A stretch of DNA of 64,000 bases from JANYHF01 sp031367715 (GTDB lineage Bacteria; Pseudomonadota; Alphaproteobacteria; Rhizobiales; Hyphomicrobiaceae), in contig JANLQJ010000077.1 in assembly GCA_031367715.1 (NCBI GenBank), positions 17,920 to 81,919 of the forward strand, written 5' to 3'. Positions 17,498-25,053 of the stretch are shown here, one piece after another. The position numbers were made by a program, and so were the translations under genes. The number at the start of each line of letters is the position of its first letter. Position 1 is the first letter of the stretch. The notes beneath the pieces are model-generated. The model was not told the DNA's origin, searched no databases, and was given only the letters and a program-made list of their open reading frames with translations.

Positions 17498-18424
17498 ATG
17501 CGCAAACCCAAGGGCCTGCCGACGCACGGCTGGCTCATCCTCGACAAGCCGCAAGGGCTAACCTCGACTGACGCCGTCAATCGCGTGAAGCGGCTGTTTG
17601 AGGCCCAGAAGGCCGGTCACGCCGGCTCGCTCGATCCGTTGGCGACTGGCCTTCTGCCAATCGCGCTCGGCGAGGCGACCAAGACCGTTCCGTATGTCGT
17701 CGATGGCGAAAAAAGCTACCGGTTTTCAGTTACTTGGGGCGCCGAGACTGATACCGATGACAGCGAAGGCAAAGTTGTAAAGACCTCCGAAGCGCGCCCG
17801 GATCGGCATGACATCGAAGCGATCCTGTCCGAATTCACCGGCGAAATCCAGCAGATGCCACCGCAATATTCGGCCATCAAGGTGGCCGGTGAGCGCGCCT
17901 ACGATCTTGCCCGCGACGGACAGGTTTTCGAGCTGGCGGCCCGTCCCGTCACCGTGCATGTGCTGCGGCTCACTGCGCACACTGCGGACAACACCGTCAC
18001 CATCTTCGAGTGCGACTGCGGCAAGGGTACTTATGTGCGCTCGCTGGCCCGCGACATCGGACGGCGCCTGGGTTGCCTTGGCCATGTGACCGTGTTGCGG
18101 CGAACCCGCGTAGGTCCATTCACGGAATCTGCCGCGATTTCACTGGATAAGCTCAGCGAAACTGCTAATAGTGCGGCCGGTCGCGAAGGCCTCATGAATT
18201 TTTTGAGGCCGGTTGAGACGGCGCTGGACGACATCCCGGCACTGTCTGTGACGTCTGCTGATGCAGCGCGGCTGAACCGGGGCCAAGCCGTCCTTATTCG
18301 AGGGGCCGGCGCCCCGATCCTGACAGGGCCCGCTTACGCGCTTTGCCGGGGCATGCTCGTGGCGGTCGGAGAAATCCGGCAGGGCGAGCTGCATCCGATG
18401 CGCGTATTCAACCTCGCAAGTTGA
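17498..18424 (+). CDS. truB: tRNA pseudouridine(55) synthase TruB
   Basis: Forms pseudouridine 55 in the T-loop of tRNAs. The catalytic Asp is in HAGSLDPLATGLLPI near residue 45, preceded by GWLILDKPQGLTSTDAVN. Later motifs YSAIKVAGERAYDLAR and GTYVRSLARDIGRRLG are intact, and a PUA-like C-terminus follows. 308 residues from the ATG at 17498; the frame is open to 17321 but the protein family begins here. It leads the truB-rpsO-pnp group, separated from rbfA by two inverted genes. Confidence 0.96.
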   Translation: MRKPKGLPTHGWLILDKPQGLTSTDAVNRVKRLFEAQKAGHAGSLDPLATGLLPIALGEATKTVPYVVDGEKSYRFSVTWGAETDTDDSEGKVVKTSEARPDRHDIEAILSEFTGEIQQMPPQYSAIKVAGERAYDLARDGQVFELAARPVTVHVLRLTAHTADNTVTIFECDCGKGTYVRSLARDIGRRLGCLGHVTVLRRTRVGPFTESAAISLDKLSETANSAAGREGLMNFLRPVETALDDIPALSVTSADAARLNRGQAVLIRGAGAPILTGPAYALCRGMLVAVGEIRQGELHPMRVFNLAS

Positions 18425-18486
18425 TCCCTGACTGATCCACCCGGGCCCGCGGATCGTCATTCATCCGATGTCGCTAAGGAGCCTGC

Positions 18487-18756
18487 ATGTCGATTGCCGC
18501 CGAAGCCAAAGTTGCCCTCGTCAAGGAATACGCCACCAAGGACGGCGACACCGGTTCGCCGGAAGTCCAGGTGGCCATTCTCACCACCCGCATCACCAAC
18601 CTTACAGACCACTTCAAGGCGCATGTGAAGGACAACCACTCACGCCGCGGCCTCTTGAAGATGGTGAGCCAGCGCCGCCGTCTGCTCGACTATCTGAAGT
18701 CGAAGGACGTCAAGCGCTATCAGACGCTCATCGAGCGCCTCGGCATCCGGCGCTAG
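18487..18756 (+). CDS. rpsO: 30S ribosomal protein S15
   Basis: 89-residue primary 16S rRNA-binding protein of the small subunit. The family pattern is complete: DTGSPEVQVAILTTRITNL, HxxDNHSRRGLLKMVSQRR-type centre (VKDNHSRRGLLK) and LLDYLK near the end. An AAGGAG ribosome site lies six bases before the ATG. It stands between truB and pnp as in most proteobacteria. Confidence 0.98.
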   Translation: MSIAAEAKVALVKEYATKDGDTGSPEVQVAILTTRITNLTDHFKAHVKDNHSRRGLLKMVSQRRRLLDYLKSKDVKRYQTLIERLGIRR

Positions 18757-18782
18757 TACGGCCGTTGCCCCAGAACATTCAG

Positions 18783-18832
18783 ACGCCGCGAGCGCCACTT
18801 GGACCGAACATGGTTTGAGTGGCTTGCGGCGT
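18783..18832 (+). terminator. hairpin after rpsO, weak terminator or processing stem
   Basis: A two-part stem: seven pairs (18783-18789 with 18826-18832) and six pairs (18794-18799 with 18818-18823) around an 18-base loop, with a small internal loop. Only a short T stretch follows (GTTTATC), so it may be a partial terminator or an RNase-type processing stem ahead of pnp rather than a strong terminator. Confidence 0.55.
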
Positions 18833-18875
18833 TTATCAGTCAATCCAACGTCACAACCGGATTGGCGACTCGATC

Positions 18876-19013
18876 CCTTCTCCCATAGGGAGAAGGTGCC
18901 CGAAGGGCGGATGAGGGGTACAGGCGCCAGTGCTTGGCGCACGTACGTGCTTCATCGCGGCCCCGGTACCCCTCATTCGGCGCTGCGCGCCACCTTCTCC
19001 CTATGGGAGAAGG
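18876..19013. repeat. MITE-like palindromic element between rpsO and pnp
   Basis: 138-base non-coding element whose ends are 21-base palindromic blocks (18876-18896 and 18993-19013, CCTTCTCCC...GGGAGAAGG). The inner parts continue as imperfect inverted copies containing GGATGAGGGGTAC and GGTACCCCTCAT. No open frame of interest. It belongs to the same family as 21399-21559. With the hairpin at 18783-18832 it accounts for most of the 363-base gap. Confidence 0.85.
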
Positions 19014-19119
19014 AAAAAAGCGCTCACCGATGGATGGGGCTTTTGAGCGGCCCGCGCCGCAAGAGGAGCCTGCCATGGGGGCAGTCTCCTGACCCGAACG
19101 AAGAGAATAGGACACGACC

Positions 19120-21315
19120 ATGTTCAACGTACACAAGGTTGAGATCGACTGGGCCGGCCGCAAGCTGACGCTCGAAACCGGGCGCATGGCCCGCCAAGCC
19201 GACGGCGCGGTTCTCGCGCGCTACGGCGACACGACAGTGCTGGCGACGGCAGTTGCCGCACGCGCGCCCAAGCCCGGGATCGATTTTTTCCCGCTGACCT
19301 GCAACTACCAGGAAAAGACCTACGCTGCCGGAAAAATCCCTGGCGGCTATTTCAAGCGCGAAGGCCGCCCGACCGAGAAGGAGACGCTGGTCTCGCGCCT
19401 GATCGACCGCCCGATCCGCCCGCTGTTCGCCCCCGGCTTCAAGAACGAGACGCAGGTCGTGTGCACCGTGCTCTCGCATGACCTCGAGAACGATCCCGAC
19501 ATCGTTGCCCTGGTCGCAGCTTCCGCAGCGCTGACCCTTTCGGGCATCCCCTTCATGGGCCCGATCGGCGCCGCTCGCGTCGGCTTCCTCGACGGCAAGT
19601 GCGTGCTGAATCCGCTGGTCGACGAGATGAAGACATCGAGCCTCGATCTGGTCGTTGCCGGTACCCACGATGCCGTGCTGATGGTCGAATCCGAGGCCAA
19701 GGAATTATCCGAGCAGCAGATGCTCGAAGCCGTAATGGTTGGCCATCGCGGCTTCCAGGTCGTGATCAACGCCATTATCAAGTTGGCGGAACTCGCCGCC
19801 AAGGACGCCTGGGAAGTCAAGCTCCCTGACGCCGCCAAGTACAAGGCCAAGGTCGAGGCGCTCTGCCGGTCGGATCTGGAAGCCGCCTTCTCCACCACCG
19901 ATAAGTCGTTACGCGTCGCCAAGATCAACGCCGCCAAGGACAAGCTGAAGTCCCTCGTGCCAGCTGATGACAACGGCACCGAGAAAGTCCTGATCAGCGA
20001 TACCTTCAAAGATGTCGAAAAGGACATCGTTCGCGGCAGCATCCTGCGGACTGGCCGCCGCATCGACGGCCGCGACGTCAAGACGGTGCGCCCGATCGTG
20101 TCCGAAGTCGGAATACTGCCGCGCACGCACGGCTCGGCCCTATTCACGCGCGGCGAGACCCAGGCGCTGGTCGTCACCACGCTCGGCACCGGCGAGGACG
20201 AGCAGTACATCGACAGCCTGGAAGGCACTTACAAAGAGACCTTCCTGCTGCACTACAACTTCCCTCCCTTCTCGGTTGGCGAAGTCGGCCGCATGGGCTC
20301 GCCTGGCCGCCGCGAAATCGGCCATGGCAAACTGGCCTGGCGCGCCGTGCATCCGATGTTGCCCGAAACGGCAGACTTCCCCTACACCATCCGCGTCGTG
20401 TCCGAAATCACCGAAAGCAACGGCTCGTCGTCGATGGCGACGGTCTGCGGCACCTCGCTGGCCATGATGGACGCCGGCGTGCCGCTCAAGCGGCCGGTTG
20501 CCGGCATCGCCATGGGCCTGATCAAGGAGCCCACCGGCTTTGCAGTGTTGTCGGATATTCTCGGTGACGAGGATCATCTCGGCGACATGGACTTCAAGGT
20601 GGCCGGCACGTCCGAAGGCGTCACCGCGCTGCAGATGGACATCAAGATCACCGGCATCACCGAAGAGATCATGCGCGTGGCCCTGGGCCAGGCCCAGGTG
20701 GGCCGCCTACATATCCTCGGTGAGATGAGCAAGGCGCTGACCGGTGCCCGTCAGGAACTGGGCGAGTATGCCCCGCGTATCGAAATCATCAAGATCCCGG
20801 TCGATAAGATCCGTGAAGTGATTGGCTCGGGCGGTTCGGTGATCCGCGCGCTGGTGGAAGAGACCGGCGCCAAGATCGACATCGAGGACGACGGCACCGT
20901 CAAGGTCGCCGCCGCCCGCCATCAGTCGATCGAGATGGCCATTGCCCGCATCAAGGGCATCACGATGGAGCCGGAAGTCGGCACCATCTACAAGGGCAAG
21001 GTCGTGAAGGTGGTCGAGTTCGGCGCCTTCGTGAACTTCTTTGGCGCCAAGGACGGGTTGGTTCACATCAGCCAGCTGACGCGCGGCCGCCCGCAGACCG
21101 TGGACGAAGTGGTCAAGGAAGGCCAGGAGGTCTACGTCAAGCTGATGGGCTTCGATGATCGCGGCAAGGTGCGGCTGTCGATGCGCGTGGTCGACCAGGC
21201 CACGGGCGCGCAGTTGGCCGAGGAGCCGGGTGATGCGGACGAAGGTCCGCGCTCGGGTGGCGGCGGCGGTCGTGGCCGCGAAGGCGGCGGTGGCGGACGT
21301 GGTCCGCGCCGGTAG
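19120..21315 (+). CDS. pnp: polyribonucleotide nucleotidyltransferase (PNPase)
   Basis: Phosphorolytic 3'-5' exoribonuclease, part of the RNA degradosome. Two RNase PH-like domains (about residues 1-230 and 310-550) flank an all-helical domain. A KH domain (about 560-620, IREVIGSGGSVIRALVEETG) and an S1 domain (about 625-695, VGTIYKGKVVKVVEFGAFVNF) follow. The last 40 residues are Gly/Arg-rich. 731 residues, with an ATG behind a GACACGACC context and GAAGAGAA upstream. pnp lies 363 bases from rpsO, longer than usual, because of an inserted palindromic element. Confidence 0.98.
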   Translation: MFNVHKVEIDWAGRKLTLETGRMARQADGAVLARYGDTTVLATAVAARAPKPGIDFFPLTCNYQEKTYAAGKIPGGYFKREGRPTEKETLVSRLIDRPIRPLFAPGFKNETQVVCTVLSHDLENDPDIVALVAASAALTLSGIPFMGPIGAARVGFLDGKCVLNPLVDEMKTSSLDLVVAGTHDAVLMVESEAKELSEQQMLEAVMVGHRGFQVVINAIIKLAELAAKDAWEVKLPDAAKYKAKVEALCRSDLEAAFSTTDKSLRVAKINAAKDKLKSLVPADDNGTEKVLISDTFKDVEKDIVRGSILRTGRRIDGRDVKTVRPIVSEVGILPRTHGSALFTRGETQALVVTTLGTGEDEQYIDSLEGTYKETFLLHYNFPPFSVGEVGRMGSPGRREIGHGKLAWRAVHPMLPETADFPYTIRVVSEITESNGSSSMATVCGTSLAMMDAGVPLKRPVAGIAMGLIKEPTGFAVLSDILGDEDHLGDMDFKVAGTSEGVTALQMDIKITGITEEIMRVALGQAQVGRLHILGEMSKALTGARQELGEYAPRIEIIKIPVDKIREVIGSGGSVIRALVEETGAKIDIEDDGTVKVAAARHQSIEMAIARIKGITMEPEVGTIYKGKVVKVVEFGAFVNFFGAKDGLVHISQLTRGRPQTVDEVVKEGQEVYVKLMGFDDRGKVRLSMRVVDQATGAQLAEEPGDADEGPRSGGGGGRGREGGGGGRGPRR

Positions 21316-21348
21316 CGCGGGCCGACGAACACAACAGAATGATTGACG

Positions 21349-21374
21349 TGGCCGCCAAGTGCGGCCATTTTTTT
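21349..21374 (+). terminator. intrinsic terminator of pnp
   Basis: A perfect seven-pair GC-rich stem (21349-21355 with 21361-21367), a five-base loop and seven consecutive T (21368-21374). It lies 34 bases after the pnp stop. This is the clearest terminator in the window. Confidence 0.92.
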
Positions 21375-21398
21375 GCGTGATCGGGTGGCGGCCCACTT

Positions 21399-21559
21399 CC
21401 TTCTCCCACAGGGAGAAGGTGTCCGAAGGGCGGATGAGGGGTACAGGGGCCGCGTTGTGGCGCGTACGGTGCGTTACCCTCCGGCGACGGCGCCCCTCAT
21501 CCGGCCCCCATTTGCTTTGCGCTCCGCGCGGAGGGCCACCTTCTCCCCATGGGAGAAGG
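21399..21559. repeat. MITE-like palindromic element after pnp
   Basis: 161-base element with 21-base palindromic ends (21399-21419 and 21539-21559) matching those at 18876-19013, and sharing the internal CGAAGGGCGGATGAGGGGTACAGG block. It lies just past the pnp terminator and before the sugar-cassette gene. No transposase is encoded. Confidence 0.85.
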
Positions 21560-21611
21560 GATGGAGCCGAGGCCACCGTATCTTTGGATAGAACAAGGAG
21601 GCGTCGTCATC

Positions 21612-22787
21612 ATGGTCGAACTCTACAACCGCCCCCACACCCGCCGCGACATCGCTGCCCATGCGGGCATGCTCTCGCAATTCGCCGGCGTGCGCCTCAT
21701 GACGCTCGCCGACGGCCTGGAAAACGGCATCCGTATGCTGGAGTTCCGTACCGGGACTGGGTTCCGCTTCACGGTGCTGATCGACCGCGCCATGGACGTC
21801 GGCGATTGCGAGCATCGCGGCATGGCCATCGGCTGGCACTCCCCCGCCGGCTTCCGCTCGCCCGGCATCAGCAATATCGACGCCGAGAACGGGCTCGGTT
21901 GGCTGCGCTCATTCTCAGGCTTGCTCGCCACCTGCGGGCTCGATCATGCGCTCGGCCCCGTTGAGGAAAGCGCCGAACATTTCAACTATCCCTTCCGCAA
22001 AACCGTGCCCCAACCCATCCACGGCCGCGTCGGCACGGTGCCTGCGCGCCTGACCGGTTATGGCGAGCGCTGGGAGGGCGACGACTGTGTGCTGTGGTGC
22101 GAGGGCGTGGCCATACAGGCGACCGTGTTCGGCGAGAACCTGCATCTGATCCGCCGCATCGAGGCCAAGGTCGGGGATAGCGCCTTCACGATCCATGACC
22201 GCGTGGTCAATCACGGCTTCTACCGTACCCCGCATATGCTGCTCTATCACTTCAACGTCGGCTATCCAGTGTTGGCGGAAGGATCGCGCTATCTCGCGCC
22301 CATCGGCGATGTGCTGTGGGCGGGACATCATGCCGACTATCGCAAACAAGGGATCGGATACCGGACTCAGCAGGGGCCGCAGCATCCCTTCCGCGAGCAG
22401 GTGTGGGAGCACGATATGGTGGCCGGTACGGACGGCGTTGTCCCGGTGGCGCTGGTCAATGACGCGCTCGGCATCGGCGTCATGCTGGAGAGCCGCAAGG
22501 CCGAGATGCCCTGCTATCTGCAATGGCAGAACCTGCAGGCAGGCCTATACACGATGGGTCTCGAACCCTCGACGCACCACGTCTACGGCAAGACTTTCGC
22601 CAACGAGCGCGGCGAAATGATCTGGCTGGAGCACGCCGAGGCGCGCGAGTATCACACGCGGTTCTCGGCGCTGGACGGGGCAGGCGAGATTGCGGCGGCA
22701 GAAAAGCGGATCGCGGCGATCCATGCACAGCCCGCCGATGAGTTTCCGGCACCAAGCGGCCGCTTTGCGGAACTTTGGAAGAGGTAG
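21612..22787 (+). CDS. DUF4432 family aldose 1-epimerase-like protein
   Basis: Galactose-mutarotase-fold protein of the DUF4432 family, 391 residues, cytoplasmic. Family features: VLIDRAMDVGDCEHRG near residue 57, GWHSPAGF, GWLRSFSGLLATCGLDH near 97, then HGRVG and the later NHGFYRTPHMLLYHFN near 205. Members are thought to interconvert anomers or epimers of sugars; the substrate is not known. The ATG at 21612 follows an AAGGAGG site (21596-21602) by nine bases. It is followed, after a 195-base gap with a palindrome, by an aldolase-like gene and a sugar kinase on the same strand. Confidence 0.85.
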   Translation: MVELYNRPHTRRDIAAHAGMLSQFAGVRLMTLADGLENGIRMLEFRTGTGFRFTVLIDRAMDVGDCEHRGMAIGWHSPAGFRSPGISNIDAENGLGWLRSFSGLLATCGLDHALGPVEESAEHFNYPFRKTVPQPIHGRVGTVPARLTGYGERWEGDDCVLWCEGVAIQATVFGENLHLIRRIEAKVGDSAFTIHDRVVNHGFYRTPHMLLYHFNVGYPVLAEGSRYLAPIGDVLWAGHHADYRKQGIGYRTQQGPQHPFREQVWEHDMVAGTDGVVPVALVNDALGIGVMLESRKAEMPCYLQWQNLQAGLYTMGLEPSTHHVYGKTFANERGEMIWLEHAEAREYHTRFSALDGAGEIAAAEKRIAAIHAQPADEFPAPSGRFAELWKR

Positions 22788-22820
22788 CCGCGCACACCTG
22801 ATTGGGACGACAGCTGATCA

Positions 22821-22887
22821 AGGGGCGACCCGTGGTCGCCCTCGGGTATCCGGGTGTGTTGTGAGAGGGCGACCACGGGTCGCCCCT
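22821..22887. repeat. GTAGGGGCG-type palindromic repeat, perfect paired arms
   Basis: A perfect 23-base inverted repeat (22821-22843 and 22865-22887) with a 21-base spacer; each arm is itself close to palindromic (GGGCGACC/GGTCGCCC). It has the AGGGGCG outer ends of the elements at 15632-15704 and 37564-37595 but a different core. It lies inside the sugar cassette between the epimerase-like and aldolase genes. Confidence 0.85.
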
Positions 22888-22982
22888 ACCCATTGGCTCT
22901 GCACCCCGATCAAAGTACCCCTAGCCTCCACTACCCGCCCTCGGCTATCACCTTTTAACAATCCCCAACGAGAGCCGCCCAG

Positions 22983-23957
22983 ATGAAAACCCTCGACGCC
23001 AAACTCGCCAAGATCCGCGCCGGCACGTATACGCCAAAGGACTTCATCATCGCCGACGCCAAGGATGGCGATATGGGCGGCGGTTGCACGACGCCGGGAC
23101 CGAGACGCGATGGCAAGGGCGAACAGTCGAAGGTCGACTATCTCGCCGCTATGACCGAGATGACCAAATCCGGGCTGGTCGACATCATGCTGACGTCGCT
23201 TTCGTCGGCCGAAGTGTTGACCGAACAGAAGCTGTTCGAGGCCAGCAAGATCACGCTGGCGGTACGCCTGAACGATGGCACCGATATCTGGGGCATGCGT
23301 GGGTCAACCTACAAGACGACACCGCAACTGCCGTACCGATCCGCCAACATCGCTTCCGCCGAAAGGGTCTCCGACCTCGGTCTCTACGCGGTGACGTTCT
23401 ATAATGACGCCGCGCTCGACCGGGCGACACTGGAGGCCTACGCTGCATTCCGCGCCGAGCTGGTTAAGACCAAAGTTCGCCACTTCCTGGAAGTGTTCAA
23501 TCCGGCCATGGACATCGGGCTGAAGGGCGGCACATTGGCCGAATATTGCAACGATTGCGTCGTCAAGACCCTGGCCGGCGTGACCAAATCCGAGCAACCG
23601 CTGTTCCTGAAGCAGCAGTACAACGGCGCCAAGGCTGTCAGCGAGCTAGCGGCCTACGATCCGTCGCGCCTGATCGTCGGCATTCTGGGCGGCGGGCGCG
23701 GCACCAATCGTGATACTTTCGAGCTGGCGGCGCAGGCCGAGAAGGCCGGCGCACGCGTCGCGCTGTTCGGGCGCAAGATCAATTTCGCGGAATCACCGAC
23801 CGATCTCGTCAAGCACATGCGGCTGGTGGTCGAGGGCGAGCTGAAGGGGGCCGAAGCGGTCAAATCCTATCACGACGTGCTGGCCAAGAAGTCAATCAAG
23901 CCGGACCGCGATCTGAAGTCCGATACTGAGATTACCGATCCTCTGCTCAAGGCCTGA
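22983..23957 (+). CDS. DeoC/LsrF-type class I aldolase family protein
   Basis: TIM-barrel protein of 324 residues resembling DhnA/LsrF/fructose-bisphosphate aldolase relatives. The C-terminal pattern is characteristic: VGILGGGRGTNRDTFELAA, then AGARVALFGRKINF and SPTDLVKHMR. A Lys at about 210 (LFLKQQYNG) is the likely Schiff-base residue. The N-terminus has a glycine-rich stretch (DGDMGGGCTTPGPRRDGKG, about 28-46). Adjacent genes encode an epimerase-like protein and a PfkB kinase, so cleavage of a phosphorylated sugar is a reasonable guess. The substrate is unknown. Confidence 0.75.
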   Translation: MKTLDAKLAKIRAGTYTPKDFIIADAKDGDMGGGCTTPGPRRDGKGEQSKVDYLAAMTEMTKSGLVDIMLTSLSSAEVLTEQKLFEASKITLAVRLNDGTDIWGMRGSTYKTTPQLPYRSANIASAERVSDLGLYAVTFYNDAALDRATLEAYAAFRAELVKTKVRHFLEVFNPAMDIGLKGGTLAEYCNDCVVKTLAGVTKSEQPLFLKQQYNGAKAVSELAAYDPSRLIVGILGGGRGTNRDTFELAAQAEKAGARVALFGRKINFAESPTDLVKHMRLVVEGELKGAEAVKSYHDVLAKKSIKPDRDLKSDTEITDPLLKA

Positions 23958-23961
23958 CGTC

Positions 23962-24993
23962 ATGGCCGGCGAGCAATCCCGCAGCGGTGTCGTGTGCGCC
24001 GGCGCCTGGTGCGTTGACCGCAACACCATCATCGACCACTGGCCGGCGGAAGAAACGGTGGTCAAGATCCGGTCGATGGAGCGGCACGGCGGCTGCTCAA
24101 GTCACAATATGGCAACGGCGCTGCGGCGGCTCGGCGCGACCTTCCCGATTGATGCCATCGGCCTCGTCGGCGACGATGAGGATGGGCAGCTGCTCGCCCG
24201 CATCTGCGACCAGCACAAGATCGACCGGCGGCAGCTGGAGTTGCGACCAGGAACGGCCACGCCGGTATCCTATGCGATGATCGCCAAGCTGACCGCCAAG
24301 CGGACCTTCTTCTACGCTCCCGGCACCCACGACATTCAGACCCCGGACGACTTTGATTTCTCGCGCACCACGTCGCGCTTCCTCCACCTCGGCATGCCGG
24401 GCGTTCATCTCACATTGGATGCACCCTGGAAGGGACATCCATCGGGCTGGGTGCCGGTGCTGAAGGCAGCCAAGGCCGCAGGTCTCAAGGCGAATATCGA
24501 GCTTGTGTCGGTGGAAGCTGCGCGTATTCGGAGCATTGTCGAGCCAATCCTGCCGTATCTCGACACCTTCATCGTCAACGACCTGGAAGCTGGCGCGGTC
24601 GCGGGGATTGAAACCGTCCGGGACGGCAAGACCAATGTTGAGGCCTGCCGGCAAGCGGCTGCGCGCCTGCTCGAGCGCTCGACGCTCGAACTGGTGGCGA
24701 TCCACTTTCCGACCGGCGGCATTGTCATGACGAGGGATGGGCGGAGCTTCGAAAGCCCATCTGTCCGCGTCCCTGCCGACGCCGTCAAGAGCAGCAACGG
24801 CGCCGGCGATGCGTTTGCCGCCGGCATGCTGTTTGGCCTCCATGAGTCGTGGCCACTCGATCGCGCGCTGCGGTTGGCACATGCCTCGGCGGCCGCCAGT
24901 CTAAGGGCCGACAGCACGACCGGCGCTATCGCTCCGTGGCAGGATTGTCTGGATCTGGCAAACCGCTGGGGATGGCGCGACGCGATAGCGTGA
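23962..24993 (+). CDS. PfkB-family carbohydrate kinase
   Basis: Ribokinase-fold sugar kinase, 343 residues. It has the N-terminal GGCSSHNMATALRRLG glycine motif (about residue 44) and the C-terminal catalytic motif NGAGDAFAAGMLFG with the base Asp near residue 282. The gene starts four bases after the aldolase stop, so the two are almost certainly co-translated. It likely phosphorylates a sugar that the upstream aldolase then cleaves. No substrate can be named from the sequence. Confidence 0.9.
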   Translation: MAGEQSRSGVVCAGAWCVDRNTIIDHWPAEETVVKIRSMERHGGCSSHNMATALRRLGATFPIDAIGLVGDDEDGQLLARICDQHKIDRRQLELRPGTATPVSYAMIAKLTAKRTFFYAPGTHDIQTPDDFDFSRTTSRFLHLGMPGVHLTLDAPWKGHPSGWVPVLKAAKAAGLKANIELVSVEAARIRSIVEPILPYLDTFIVNDLEAGAVAGIETVRDGKTNVEACRQAAARLLERSTLELVAIHFPTGGIVMTRDGRSFESPSVRVPADAVKSSNGAGDAFAAGMLFGLHESWPLDRALRLAHASAAASLRADSTTGAIAPWQDCLDLANRWGWRDAIA

Positions 24994-25053
24994 CTGGTGC
25001 TCATGATCGGCGCCCCAACTGCAAGAACAAGGCCGCTACCGCGATCTCAAGCA

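Noticed and set aside
18876..21559. Insertion sequence copies around pnp
   Set aside because: The elements are 138-161 bases with no transposase; they are better described as MITE-like or REP-like repeats.
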